From NCBI RefSeq assembly GCF_900607235.1, contig NZ_LR027858.1, forward strand, positions 114,644-178,643: DNA of 64,000 nt, written 5' to 3'. Positions 49,255 through 58,690 of this stretch are shown in pieces; position 1 is the first letter of the stretch; each line of letters starts with the position of its first letter. The notes under the pieces were generated by a model that saw nothing but the letters and a program-made list of their open reading frames with translations, ran no database searches and was not told the origin of the DNA. Source of the DNA: Olivibacter jilunii (GTDB lineage Bacteria; Bacteroidota; Bacteroidia; Sphingobacteriales; Sphingobacteriaceae). A program made the translations under genes and the position numbers.

Positions 49255-50613
49255 ATGGCTAATTCGAATCTGAATCGTAGAGAATTCATTCAAGGCGCTG
49301 GCGCTGTTTTAACATTGTCTGCATTACAAGCTAAAGGGCTAACTTTTGCGGGTACTGCCAATAAGATGCAGGTTGGTTTAATTGGAGCAGGTTGGTATGG
49401 AAAAAGTGATCTCTTCAGACTCATTCAAGTAAGCGACATTAACGTTGTTGCAATATGCGATGTGGACAGCAATCATTTAAAAGAAGCCGGTAAATTGATC
49501 AGTTTAAGGCAGACTTCTAAGAAGGTTCCCGCATTGTACCGCGATTATAGGAAGATGTTAGCAGATCATAAATTGGATTTAGTTCTTATTGGTTCACCTG
49601 ATCACTGGCATGCCCGACAAGCTATTGATGCGATGATGTCAGGCGCGCATCTCTATTTACAAAAGCCTGTTAGCGTTGATGTACTTGAAGGGGAGGCAAT
49701 ACTGAGTGCCGCAAGAAAATATAACAGAAAAGTACAAATAGGCACACAGCGAAGAAGCACTCCTCATTTGATTGATGCGAAAGAGAATGTAATCAATAAG
49801 GGCTTGCTTGGCAAGATATCTCACGTAGAGATGTGTTGCTATTATCATATGCGAAAGAACGGGAATCCACCGTTAGAGCCCGTTCCCGATTTCCTCGATT
49901 ACGAAATGTGGACGGGCCCGGCTCCTTTACGTCCATATGACGGTTTGCCGCATGGAAGCTGGTGGAGAACCTTTATGGAGTATGGAAATGGAATTACAGG
50001 AGATATGTGCGTTCATATGTTTGATACGGTTCGTTGGCTATTACAACTTAGGTGGCCGAAACGCATCAGTGCAACAGGGGGAATTTACGTTCAAAAAGAG
50101 GGAAAGTCAAACATCGCAGATACGCAAACGGCTATTTTTGAATACGATGAATTGAACTGTATATGGCAACATCGCACCTGGGGAAATCCAGCTGATCCCG
50201 AATATCCTTGGGCATTTGTTATTTATGGTGACAAAGGCACCCTCAAGGGAAGCGTTATGAAGTATGAGTTTATTCCAACCGGTACGGGCGATCGCATTGT
50301 AAAAGACGTGGTTTACGAAAAGGAAGAGTTTCCGGCAGACTTAAATGAGCCTCGCATTGAATTGCACACAGCGCCAGCTACCAGGCGGCACATGCTGAAT
50401 CTCCTATCGGCTATTGAAAACGACCATCTGCCGGTTGCAGATATTGAAGAAGGGCACATATCAACCGCCAGTTGCATATTAGCTAATCTTTCCATGCATT
50501 TGAATCGGCCATTGACATACGATCCACAAAAGAGGATATGTGTTAACGATCCGGAAGCGACAAAATTGCTGAGAAGACCGTACCGAAGCCCCTGGCAACA
50601 CCCTTACATTTAA
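49255..50613 (+). CDS. Gfo/Idh/MocA family oxidoreductase with Tat signal
   Basis: 452 residues. The N-terminus NLNRREFIQGAGAVLTLSAL is a twin-arginine-type signal, so export in folded form is expected. The NAD(P)-binding fold begins MQVGLIGAGWYGKSDLF, followed by VAICDVDSNHLKEA. LYLQKPVSVDVLEGEAIL is the EKP-like motif with Gln for Glu. The C-terminal substrate domain contains SWWRTFMEYGNGITGDMCVH. Family members act on sugars, often in Bacteroidota polysaccharide metabolism. It stands alone; sugar substrate unknown. Confidence 0.92.
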   Translation: MANSNLNRREFIQGAGAVLTLSALQAKGLTFAGTANKMQVGLIGAGWYGKSDLFRLIQVSDINVVAICDVDSNHLKEAGKLISLRQTSKKVPALYRDYRKMLADHKLDLVLIGSPDHWHARQAIDAMMSGAHLYLQKPVSVDVLEGEAILSAARKYNRKVQIGTQRRSTPHLIDAKENVINKGLLGKISHVEMCCYYHMRKNGNPPLEPVPDFLDYEMWTGPAPLRPYDGLPHGSWWRTFMEYGNGITGDMCVHMFDTVRWLLQLRWPKRISATGGIYVQKEGKSNIADTQTAIFEYDELNCIWQHRTWGNPADPEYPWAFVIYGDKGTLKGSVMKYEFIPTGTGDRIVKDVVYEKEEFPADLNEPRIELHTAPATRRHMLNLLSAIENDHLPVADIEEGHISTASCILANLSMHLNRPLTYDPQKRICVNDPEATKLLRRPYRSPWQHPYI

Positions 50614-50681
50614 ACGATCCTGCAAATTGTATTTACCAAATAAAGGGCAACCATCTATCGGTATGCAGGCGTAAATGACAT

Positions 50682-50714
50682 AAAAAAAGGAAACGACCAC
50701 ATTACGGTGTTTCC
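50682..50714 (-). terminator. Terminator after the tRNA gene
   Basis: On the minus strand GGAAAC (50709-50714) pairs with GTTTCC (50689-50694), with an inner ACC/GGT extension, then seven T at 50682-50688. Confidence 0.85.
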
Positions 50715-50719
50715 TTCAG

Positions 50720-50793
50720 TAGCGGGGAGCAGGATCGAACTGCCGACCTCAGGGTTATGAATCCTGCGCTCTAACCATCTGAGCTACCCCGCC
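50720..50793 (-). tRNA. tRNA-Met (anticodon CAT), elongator type
   Basis: A full cloverleaf can be drawn: acceptor GGCGGGG/CCCCGCT (one G-U), D-arm GCTC-AGATGGTTA-GAGC, anticodon arm CAGGA-TTCATAA-CCCTG with CAT in the loop, variable AGGTC, T-arm GGCAG-TTCGATC-CTGCT, discriminator A. CCA is not encoded. The first pair is G-U, not the C-A mismatch of initiator tRNA, so this is not fMet. An Ile tRNA with lysidine-modified CAT cannot be fully excluded, but the body looks like elongator Met. Confidence 0.93.
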
Positions 50794-50899
50794 ATTTTTA
50801 CCCTTTCTCGTTTGGGTTTGCAAATATAGTTTATTTTCCTTTTCTTTAGAAAAAAAGTTAAAAAAGTATTTTGGAACACAATTATTATCCTAAACCATT

Positions 50900-51277
50900 A
50901 TGGCAGAAAAAAGGAAAATGCAGTTAGAGTATGAAATAAAGTCTTCTCCTAAAATATTATACTCATTTATAAGTGAGCCAAATGGATTAGCGCAATGGTT
51001 TGCCGACGACGTTATATATCGAGATAACAAATATCATTTTGTATGGGATGACGAAACGCACCCGGCCAAGCTGTTGGCAGCTCGCGAAAACAAAAGCGTA
51101 AAATTCGCTTGGTTGGATGACTCCCCCTATTACCTTGAATTAGAGATTTTACAGGATGAATTAACAAACGATGTGGCGCTCGCCATTACCGACTTCGCTG
51201 CCGAGGAGAATGAAGCTGAAAGAAAACTAATCTGGAACAATCAGATTAAATATCTTTTAAGTGTGCTTGGCGCATAA
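50900..51277 (+). CDS. START-like (SRPBCC) domain protein
   Basis: 125 residues, one domain: LEYEIKSSPKILYSFISEPN and GLAQWFADDVIYRDNKYHFV are typical of the AHSA1/START-like fold. The C-terminal helix is ERKLIWNNQIKYLLSVLGA. Conserved small protein next to the LptF/LptG gene in this phylum. A ligand or activator role in the cytoplasm is likely but undefined. Confidence 0.88.
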   Translation: MAEKRKMQLEYEIKSSPKILYSFISEPNGLAQWFADDVIYRDNKYHFVWDDETHPAKLLAARENKSVKFAWLDDSPYYLELEILQDELTNDVALAITDFAAEENEAERKLIWNNQIKYLLSVLGA

Positions 51278-51283
51278 ATTTCG

Positions 51284-51291
51284 TACCTTTG
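51284..51291 (+). promoter_or_regulatory. -7 box upstream of the LptF/LptG-type gene
   Basis: TACCTTTG is an exact TAnnTTTG match. It would give a leader of about 130 nt before the ATG at 51428. No clear -33 box. Confidence 0.4.
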
Positions 51292-51427
51292 TGAAAGGTT
51301 TCGCTTCAATCTAACGAGAGCGAGAATAGATGGAGAAAGATTATTGGCTTTTAACTCATTCAACAAACGCTTTAATTGAAAGGAATGTTGTTTGGAGATG
51401 GTAAAGCCGGAAAAACTATTTTGTTCA

Positions 51428-52903
51428 ATGAAAAAAGTTCATGTACTGGTATTAAAGGCTTTTTTTAAACCTTTTATAGTTACATTTTTCATTGTAATGT
51501 TTGTGTTGTTAATGTTATTTCTATTTAAGTACATTGACGACCTGATTGGTAAAGGCTTTGAGTGGTATGTAATATTAGAGCTTTTATGGTATGCTTCAGC
51601 CGCTCAAATTTCAATGGCCATGCCCTTGGCTATGCTTTTATCCTCCATTATGACCTTTGGAAATCTCGGTGAAAGCTACGAATTAGTGGCCATAAAGGCG
51701 GCAGGTATCTCCTTACGTAAAGCAATGATGCCCCTCATTATTCTGGTCAGTCTTATCAGCATCGGATCCTTCTTCTTTAGTGATTATATCCTCCCTGTAA
51801 CGAACCTGAAAATGGGTTCGCTTTTGTATGACGTAAGAAATAAAAAAGCTGACTTTCTAATTAAGGATGGAATTTTTAACAACAGCATACCGGGCTATTC
51901 CATACGTGCAAAAAATAAAAGCAAGGACGGTACCGTATTATATAATTTAATTATATACCAGCACGGTAATATTTCCCGAGGAACGAACGTATTGTTAGCG
52001 AAGGAAGGTGTCATGTACAATTCCCGCGATAATAACTATATGATTCTGAAATTAAAAGATGGCGTTCGGTATGAAGAAACAACTGCAGGTGATCGCTCTT
52101 ATAATCCAAGACAACAGTTTACCCGCTACTATTTTGATCAAACAGAACAAAAGTTTGATATGTCCACCTTTCAGATGAAAAGGACCGATGAAGATCTCTT
52201 CAAAAGCCACTCGATGATGCTTAATCTAAAGCAGCTTCGTTATTATACCGATTCAACGACGAAGATCCTCGACAGCATACGAGGCAAGATTTTCAATGAG
52301 ATCAAGTCGAATTATAAAATATTCAATAGTTATCAAGCAGCTCAAAACAAACCGGTTGAGGCCGCTGGAGCTTTAAAAAATTATAACAAATCGTTTGAAG
52401 AGATAATTCCTGTTGATAAACGTGTTGTAGCGGTTAATAATTCCCTCAATGATATTCGGTATATCAAAGAGGTACTGGATATGAAGGCAAAGTCTGACAA
52501 GGATTTTGACCTTTCCATCGTTCGATACATCCTGGAATATCATAAAAAATTTACCTTAGCGGTTTCTTGTCTACTTTTGTTTTCGATCGGCGCCCCACTT
52601 GGAGCAATTATCAGAAAAGGCGGATTAGGCCTCCCTGTAGTAATGGCTATAATATTTTTTCTTATCTATCACATTATTTCAACCGTTGCAGAAAAATCAG
52701 CCAAAGAAGGAAATATCGATCCGGTTTTAGGAACTTGGACCGCAATTATTGCTTTAACACCGCTTGGCATATTTTTAACCTACAAAGCGGCAACCGACTC
52801 ATCTATTTTTGACATAGAAAGCTATAAATTAGCGATCAACAGATTTTTCGGAAAAATGGGCGAGCTATTCAAAAAAAGATTTGGCCGAAAACAGCATTCT
52901 TAA
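51428..52903 (+). CDS. LptF/LptG (YjgP/YjgQ) family permease
   Basis: 491 residues from the ATG at 51428 (an earlier TTG at 51392 would add 12 residues). Three membrane helices at the N-terminus (KPFIVTFFIVMFVLLMLFLF; AMPLAMLLSSIMTFGNLGES), a long periplasmic middle part, and three helices at the C-terminus. This is the layout of LptF/LptG, the membrane part of the lipopolysaccharide export ABC complex. The middle section is longer than in E. coli (~360 residues in total there). The cognate LptB ATPase is elsewhere. ribBA follows. Confidence 0.93.
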   Translation: MKKVHVLVLKAFFKPFIVTFFIVMFVLLMLFLFKYIDDLIGKGFEWYVILELLWYASAAQISMAMPLAMLLSSIMTFGNLGESYELVAIKAAGISLRKAMMPLIILVSLISIGSFFFSDYILPVTNLKMGSLLYDVRNKKADFLIKDGIFNNSIPGYSIRAKNKSKDGTVLYNLIIYQHGNISRGTNVLLAKEGVMYNSRDNNYMILKLKDGVRYEETTAGDRSYNPRQQFTRYYFDQTEQKFDMSTFQMKRTDEDLFKSHSMMLNLKQLRYYTDSTTKILDSIRGKIFNEIKSNYKIFNSYQAAQNKPVEAAGALKNYNKSFEEIIPVDKRVVAVNNSLNDIRYIKEVLDMKAKSDKDFDLSIVRYILEYHKKFTLAVSCLLLFSIGAPLGAIIRKGGLGLPVVMAIIFFLIYHIISTVAEKSAKEGNIDPVLGTWTAIIALTPLGIFLTYKAATDSSIFDIESYKLAINRFFGKMGELFKKRFGRKQHS

Positions 52904-52978
52904 AAGACATGACGCTATAATTATAGAGGTGTACATGAACACACTTATCTTTGCATTACGTAACATTACAATACACGA

Positions 52979-54193
52979 ATGGATTTTCATCTAAACACAA
53001 TCGAAGAAGCGATTGAAGATATTAAAGCCGGTAAGGTCATCATTGTTGTAGACGACGAAGACCGCGAGAATGAAGGCGATTTTATAGCCGCGGCAAGTAA
53101 AGCAACACCCGAAGTTATCAACTTTATGATTACACACGGAAGAGGCTTGGTCTGCGTCCCCTTAACTGAGCAGCGGTGTCAAGAGCTTGAATTAAAACCA
53201 ATGGTAGGGCAAAACACGGCGGTATACGAAACTAATTTTACCGTATCAGTCGACCTTCAGGGATATGGATGTACAACAGGAATTTCAGCGTCTGATCGTT
53301 CGAAAACAATTCAAGCTTTAATCAATCCTGACATTAAACCGGAAGAATTAGGGCGTCCTGGACACATCTTTCCATTGATAGCAAAAGACGGTGGCGTTTT
53401 GCGAAGAACAGGCCACACGGAAGCAGCTGTTGATCTGGCCCGATTGGCTGGCCTTGAGCCTGCCGGTGTCTTGGTTGAAATCCTAAAAGAAGATGGCGAG
53501 ATGGCTAGACTTCCGGATCTGATAGAAGTTGCCAAAAAATTTGATTTAAAGATCATTTCCATAGAAGATTTGATCGAGTATCGCTTAACAAAAGACTCTT
53601 TAATTAACAAAGAGGTATCTGTTAAGCTTCCCACTGAGTGGGGGGATTTTAACTTAGTAGCCTACAAACAAAAAAATACAGGTGAACAACATTTAGCCCT
53701 TGTTAAAGGTTCTTGGGAACCTGACGAACCCATTCTTGTTAGAGTACATAGCTCTTGTCTAACAGGTGATATTTTCGGATCGTGTCGTTGTGATTGCGGG
53801 CCCCAGTTACATAAAGCCATGGAAATGATTGAGCAAGAAGGCAAAGGGGTTATTGTATATATGAACCAAGAGGGACGCGGCATCGGCTTGATCAATAAGC
53901 TGCATGCTTACAATCTCCAAGAAAATGGACTAGACACAGTCGATGCAAATATTAAACTTGGTTTCAGCCCAGACTTAAGGGATTATGGCATCGGAGCACA
54001 AATCCTTCGCAACTTAGGGGTCACTAAAATGCGCCTTATGTCAAACAATCCCACAAAACGGGCTGGTTTGGTTGGTTACGGCCTCGAGGTTGTTGAAAAT
54101 GTTGCATTAGAAATACAATCTAATAAGCATAACGAGCTTTATCTCCGTACTAAAAGAGATAAAATGGGCCATACGATTATGAAAAACACCTAA
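52979..54193 (+). CDS. ribBA: Bifunctional 3,4-dihydroxy-2-butanone-4-phosphate synthase / GTP cyclohydrolase II
   Basis: 404 residues. Residues ~1-200 are the RibB part ([56 protein letters not shown]). Residues ~205-400 are the RibA part with zinc cysteines in [17 protein letters not shown] and the GTP-ring opening region [20 protein letters not shown]. Together they start both branches of riboflavin synthesis. It complements ribF, 15 kb away in this window. Follows the permease gene by 75 bp. Confidence 0.97.
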   Translation: MDFHLNTIEEAIEDIKAGKVIIVVDDEDRENEGDFIAAASKATPEVINFMITHGRGLVCVPLTEQRCQELELKPMVGQNTAVYETNFTVSVDLQGYGCTTGISASDRSKTIQALINPDIKPEELGRPGHIFPLIAKDGGVLRRTGHTEAAVDLARLAGLEPAGVLVEILKEDGEMARLPDLIEVAKKFDLKIISIEDLIEYRLTKDSLINKEVSVKLPTEWGDFNLVAYKQKNTGEQHLALVKGSWEPDEPILVRVHSSCLTGDIFGSCRCDCGPQLHKAMEMIEQEGKGVIVYMNQEGRGIGLINKLHAYNLQENGLDTVDANIKLGFSPDLRDYGIGAQILRNLGVTKMRLMSNNPTKRAGLVGYGLEVVENVALEIQSNKHNELYLRTKRDKMGHTIMKNT

Positions 54194-54210
54194 TAGAGCG
54201 AATTATCGCC

Positions 54211-54258
54211 AAAGTAAACTGGAATAAATGAGCTGAATCTTTTGTTCTAGTTTACTTT
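54211..54258 (+). terminator. Hairpin between ribBA and tamB
   Basis: AAAGTAAACT (54211-54220) and AGTTTACTTT (54249-54258) form a 10-bp stem with a 28-nt loop and a short T-run. It overlaps the last codons of the convergent tamB gene and may stop ribBA transcription. Confidence 0.45.
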
Positions 54259-57200
54259 TGAACCTTTGACCGAAGTACTTTCCTCTTTTTCCTGAATTGG
54301 TTTCGGATTTTCTTCTTCCTCTTCTTTCTTCTTACGGGTTAGCATGAACATCCGTTTAAAGAACTCACCGAAGGTATCGAAATCCTGCCTATATACCAAT
54401 CCAAAAGCACTTACATATTCATCTGTTGGATTCAAAAAATTTCGATTGTTCAGTCGATTTGAAGCTCTGAACAATAAATTACCATTTTTTCGGATCAGGT
54501 ATAATGCTTCAACATCACTAGCAACTTGATTTCCAAATACGTTTAGGTCGTTTAGCTGGCTACGGCGATCGGTTATCCCTCCAGTCAATATAAGTCTATT
54601 GTTCAATAATCGAATGGAAGCACTGGCTTCATTCAGCGAACGAATGTTAAAATCGACGAAATTTAAATTCAACGATTGTGAAATAATGTTATTCAACTGA
54701 TTGAATGCCAGTTCAGTACCCGCACTCAGGAATGTACTATTCAACTCTGTAGTCAAATCCGTTCCTGTTCCGGGAGCAAAGCTTCTTCTAACAATCAAGC
54801 TCAAGGCTTGTTGATTTACGTTGTTCGCATCGCTAAGGTAGCTCTGCAGTTCATCTTTTACATACGAATCAACCGGAAAATCAATAGCAAAGCTTATGTC
54901 AGGACGAAGAAGGTTCCCTGCTAAAATCATTTCGGCCTGCGCTACAACCCGTTGATCTGTCCCTTGCCTTCCCGCTGCCGTATAGAGCGGTCTGACACTT
55001 GTCCTTACTTCATACATGGCGGTTAAATTGATAAGCGCTTCTGCGGGATTCCCGGTCCAACGAATAGTTCCACCGCGATTGATCTCAAAGATCTTATTAA
55101 TAAAATCCTGTGCAGTGAAAGTAAACTTCCCTTGCAGAATCACATACTCGCCAAACATCTCGAAATCGCCCAAACTGGTTATATTCATGGTTATATTACC
55201 GTTTCCTACACCCGACAATTTGCCAAGGTCTGTAATGATGGTTGCTTGTGCATTCCTACTGATATCCAGATCAATGTGTAGCGTTAAACCATCAAAATAT
55301 GAGCCCCTGGTTTCGCTGAAGGTAGAATCTTTGGACACAAAAGTGATAAAATCATTCTCGCTCACCGTTCCGGACGCGTTTAGGGGTATATTAAAGCTGG
55401 TCCCCTCTTCTGTCGCTGCTTTAATGTCAATATCCATATTGCTGGTCGGTCCCTTAAACACAAAATCGCCGGTACCTATGCCGATGCCATAATAAAGCGG
55501 ATTGTCTTTTGCCGTTGTATTCAACACCATGAATTTTTTGGCATTAATCTGAACATCAATAACCGGATCTAATGGGTTACTCATATCCACTGAGCCATTT
55601 GCTACGGCCTTATTGTTATTTTTATCGAGGATATCCAAATCTTTCAGCTCAATGGAACTATTGTTTACACCAACTCGATCATTGATGGTATAGCGCGTTT
55701 TAAGATAGTTTACGGTGAAGCTAGCATTTCTAAATTCACAATCTCCACTTATAATTGGGCTCCAAGGGGTTCCCTTGATGCTAATGGCTGCAGACACTGT
55801 CCCTGTTAAATCAGAGACTAGCTTCTTCAGAAATGGTTCAAAAAGCACGATTTCACTATCCTCCAAATTGGCTATTAAATCCAAGCTGTTTTCAGATGCC
55901 TTTGCATCGTATGATCCCGTTATCCGTAAGGTTTTAGTTCCTTGCCGATTCACCTCCATATTCATTCCGACTAAATCACTCGCCGGGTCCATTTTTGCGG
56001 TAAGGGTCATATCACCAATTTCCCTTCCATTATAATAAATATCCGAAGAATTGATGTCGGCTGAAATATAGGGATTCTTCAATAAGGAGAAGAGTTGGAA
56101 ATTCCCATTTAATTTACCCTCCAATTCGATTCCAAGTGGATTCATTATTCCTGCAAGCGTCACCAAATTAAATTTATCAAAGGACACGTTTAACACATCT
56201 TCTTCATCTTTAGAAATCAACCCGTCAATTTTAACATGCTGTTCGCCATTTGCGAGTTCAAAGTCATTAACATGTATATTACCGCCGTGAAAGTCAAAAT
56301 TCACCTTTTCTTCAAGTTTCCAATCTTCACGGTTTATGATCACATTTGAAGGCAACAAGCTTAGAATTGCTGCCTCCTTTTCATTAAATTCAACTAACCC
56401 GTTCAAATCCAATTGATTTTTCGCATCCACATCCGATAATTTCATATTAAAACGCAAACTATCATCACTCAGGATATTAGCTATGTTGATATTTTTTACA
56501 TAAAGGCTATCGGTTATGTTTAATTGATCGGCTGTGACTGTCAAGTTAAGTGATTCGTCCATGGCTACTCCATCAACAATAATATCTGTGACTTTGATTT
56601 TTCCAACCTCTACCATCGGAATATAGGCGTTTAAATTGGCCGTGCTATCCACTGTAGAGAATTTTCCATTCACAAACATGGTGTCTGGAATCGTAATAAA
56701 AGGTGCGAAAAGCAACAACAGCGGTTCAGATCGTTTTAACTTAAGAGCAAAGTCAAACACTTGTTTACTGGATTTTTGCTCAATTTCCCACGATGGCAAA
56801 TATCGTTTGGCAACCGATTTAAAGTAGGATGGAAAAGAAGCTAGATCAATCTCTCCATTCATCGTCGCATCAAGCATATCGGATTGCACGGCGATCTTTC
56901 GATTCGACCGTTCTCCTTCCGCTAAAAACACAATAGAATCAATGGAGATCGAGGAAGATGGCTTCCGCAAAACAATATGATGCAAACGCGCATTACCTAC
57001 TATGTTATTAATAGTATTCCCCTGGAATTTGCCTGTCACCTGGCCTTCCAGCTGGAGGGAGTCCTTAATTAGCCCCATCTCCAGGAGATTAGCTTTTTCT
57101 ACGATAGTCGAAAAATCATAGGAAGTTTCCGAGCTACGAAAGTCGACAGCAGCTTCTCCCTGCAGTTTTAAATTCCGATCGTTCACATCGACTTGAGCAT

Positions 57201-58605
57201 GTAAGACCCGAGCATCGACAGTTCCATCTAACCGAATGTTTCTGTAGTTTTTACCCTTGTAAATAACCGAAGCGATCTGGCTCTTTATGTTAGCATTCAA
57301 TTCATTCAAAGAAAAGCCGGTACCCTGTATGTCCGCCTGCAAAGAAACCGACCCGACTTGTCGGTTGTCAAGCAGGCCGCTAATATTAAAACGCTCGGCC
57401 TTTAGGCTTCCTTCATATGAATTTTCATCCTTCAAGTTAATGGCTACTCTGGCATCGACCTGTCCCAGTACTGTCTTTAAACTCCCGTCGAGCTGAAAAT
57501 CATTATAAAATCCCCTCGCTTTACCCGTATAGTTAACATGACCCAGGGATGTTAATATTGCAGGTAATTTAAAATCCTTTTGACCGCTAAAGCCGGCAAT
57601 AGAGGGTTCCAAATCCGTTTTAATTGTGGCAAACTGCTCCAGATCCAGATCAAATATTGTTTTCTCAATATCAGGGAGCCCCGCAACGCTTATATTGCCT
57701 CGCAAGTAGGTTGCTTTTCCCGTTTTCAGCAATAAGCGCTCACCTTTGAAGTGTCTCACCGTACCTTTTAGTTTTCCACTTAAACCAACATTAAAGGCAA
57801 CTTGATTCATACCGGGTGCAAAGAACGCAATATCTCTAGAATCTACTCGAGTATCCTCTGTTTCGGCATAAATTTCTACCTTCTCGATAAAGTTGGCAAA
57901 ATCTGCCAAAGTAGCATATTTAAACCGGAGTTGTTTTCCCAATTTGCTTCTATTTGTTTGCACGGAAAGGTTTTCGAAATTCATAGACGTGCTATCCATT
58001 TTAAAAGAAGCATCAAGTCGTTTAAGTTCAAAACCACTTTTTTCTTTAAACTTCAATCCTTTTATATCGGCTTTTAACAAAAAGTTTTTGAAATCGATCG
58101 TTGAAAAATCTCCATGTAACCCTAAAATGTCTATATCATTAAAGTTAACACCCGCCGTATGACGCTTCACTAATTCATTCTTGTACCTGAAATGAATGTT
58201 ATTAAGTTTTAGACTGTTCAGGTTTACTATAAAAGAGCTTTTTCTTTTTGGCTGCTTAGGTGCACTGAAGTAGTCTAAAATAAAAGTGAGGTTATTAACC
58301 GAATCGGCCTTTTTTTTCAAATAAAAGCGGCTATTCGACAGTGTTAAATCTTTTATTGTAATCTCCTTTGATCGTATACTCTCCAAATCTATACCGGCCC
58401 TAAGCTCTTGTGCAAACAGCAAAGTGTCGTGTGACAAATCTTCTATATAAAGGTTTCGAAGGGATAGAGAAGAAAAGGGTTTTAGGTATACTTCTTCAAT
58501 CTCGATCTTTGTATGAAGTTCATTGGACAAATAAGAAGCGACTTGCCGTGCAACATAAGTTTGAACTGACCTAAATTGCAAGGCAAACAATATACCTACC
58601 AGCAA
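54247..58605 (-). CDS. tamB: TamB-like translocation/assembly module protein
   Basis: 1452 residues from the TTG at 58605, probably a little longer. A membrane anchor is followed by AsmA-like FSSLSLRNLYIEDLSHDTLL and a very long run of beta-strands. The C-terminal DUF490 domain includes GNPAEALINLTAMYEVRTSV and VLQGKFTFTAQDFINKIFEI. TamB proteins form a groove across the periplasm that helps place outer membrane proteins or moves phospholipids. The anchor continues upstream of the TTG in the same frame (KKVAKIVLYICTGIFA) to an ATT at 58656; no ATG or GTG exists there, so the true start may be that ATT. Divergent from tsaD. Confidence 0.93.
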   Translation of the reverse strand: MLVGILFALQFRSVQTYVARQVASYLSNELHTKIEIEEVYLKPFSSLSLRNLYIEDLSHDTLLFAQELRAGIDLESIRSKEITIKDLTLSNSRFYLKKKADSVNNLTFILDYFSAPKQPKRKSSFIVNLNSLKLNNIHFRYKNELVKRHTAGVNFNDIDILGLHGDFSTIDFKNFLLKADIKGLKFKEKSGFELKRLDASFKMDSTSMNFENLSVQTNRSKLGKQLRFKYATLADFANFIEKVEIYAETEDTRVDSRDIAFFAPGMNQVAFNVGLSGKLKGTVRHFKGERLLLKTGKATYLRGNISVAGLPDIEKTIFDLDLEQFATIKTDLEPSIAGFSGQKDFKLPAILTSLGHVNYTGKARGFYNDFQLDGSLKTVLGQVDARVAINLKDENSYEGSLKAERFNISGLLDNRQVGSVSLQADIQGTGFSLNELNANIKSQIASVIYKGKNYRNIRLDGTVDARVLHAQVDVNDRNLKLQGEAAVDFRSSETSYDFSTIVEKANLLEMGLIKDSLQLEGQVTGKFQGNTINNIVGNARLHHIVLRKPSSSISIDSIVFLAEGERSNRKIAVQSDMLDATMNGEIDLASFPSYFKSVAKRYLPSWEIEQKSSKQVFDFALKLKRSEPLLLLFAPFITIPDTMFVNGKFSTVDSTANLNAYIPMVEVGKIKVTDIIVDGVAMDESLNLTVTADQLNITDSLYVKNINIANILSDDSLRFNMKLSDVDAKNQLDLNGLVEFNEKEAAILSLLPSNVIINREDWKLEEKVNFDFHGGNIHVNDFELANGEQHVKIDGLISKDEEDVLNVSFDKFNLVTLAGIMNPLGIELEGKLNGNFQLFSLLKNPYISADINSSDIYYNGREIGDMTLTAKMDPASDLVGMNMEVNRQGTKTLRITGSYDAKASENSLDLIANLEDSEIVLFEPFLKKLVSDLTGTVSAAISIKGTPWSPIISGDCEFRNASFTVNYLKTRYTINDRVGVNNSSIELKDLDILDKNNNKAVANGSVDMSNPLDPVIDVQINAKKFMVLNTTAKDNPLYYGIGIGTGDFVFKGPTSNMDIDIKAATEEGTSFNIPLNASGTVSENDFITFVSKDSTFSETRGSYFDGLTLHIDLDISRNAQATIITDLGKLSGVGNGNITMNITSLGDFEMFGEYVILQGKFTFTAQDFINKIFEINRGGTIRWTGNPAEALINLTAMYEVRTSVRPLYTAAGRQGTDQRVVAQAEMILAGNLLRPDISFAIDFPVDSYVKDELQSYLSDANNVNQQALSLIVRRSFAPGTGTDLTTELNSTFLSAGTELAFNQLNNIISQSLNLNFVDFNIRSLNEASASIRLLNNRLILTGGITDRRSQLNDLNVFGNQVASDVEALYLIRKNGNLLFRASNRLNNRNFLNPTDEYVSAFGLVYRQDFDTFGEFFKRMFMLTRKKKEEEEENPKPIQEKEESTSVKGSKVN

Positions 58606-58635
58606 TGCAAATATACCGGTGCAAATATAAAGTAC

Positions 58636-58643
58636 TATTTTTG
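58636..58643 (+). promoter_or_regulatory. tsaD -7 box
   Basis: TATTTTTG fits TAnnTTTG, giving a leader of about 40 nt before the TTG start at 58691. It lies inside the possible 5' extension of tamB. Confidence 0.45.
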
Positions 58644-58690
58644 CTACTTTTTTAATAAATTTGCATTTAAAACATTAAACAATCTGTGCT

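Noticed and set aside
50720..50793. Initiator tRNA or lysidine tRNA-Ile with CAT anticodon
   Set aside because: First acceptor pair is G-U rather than C-A, and the anticodon stem lacks the three G-C pairs of the initiator. tRNA-Ile cannot be fully excluded but the body resembles elongator Met.
58606..58629. TATATTTG boxes on the minus strand as tamB promoter
   Set aside because: They coincide with codons of the probable membrane anchor (Ile-Phe-Ala) and are best read as coding.
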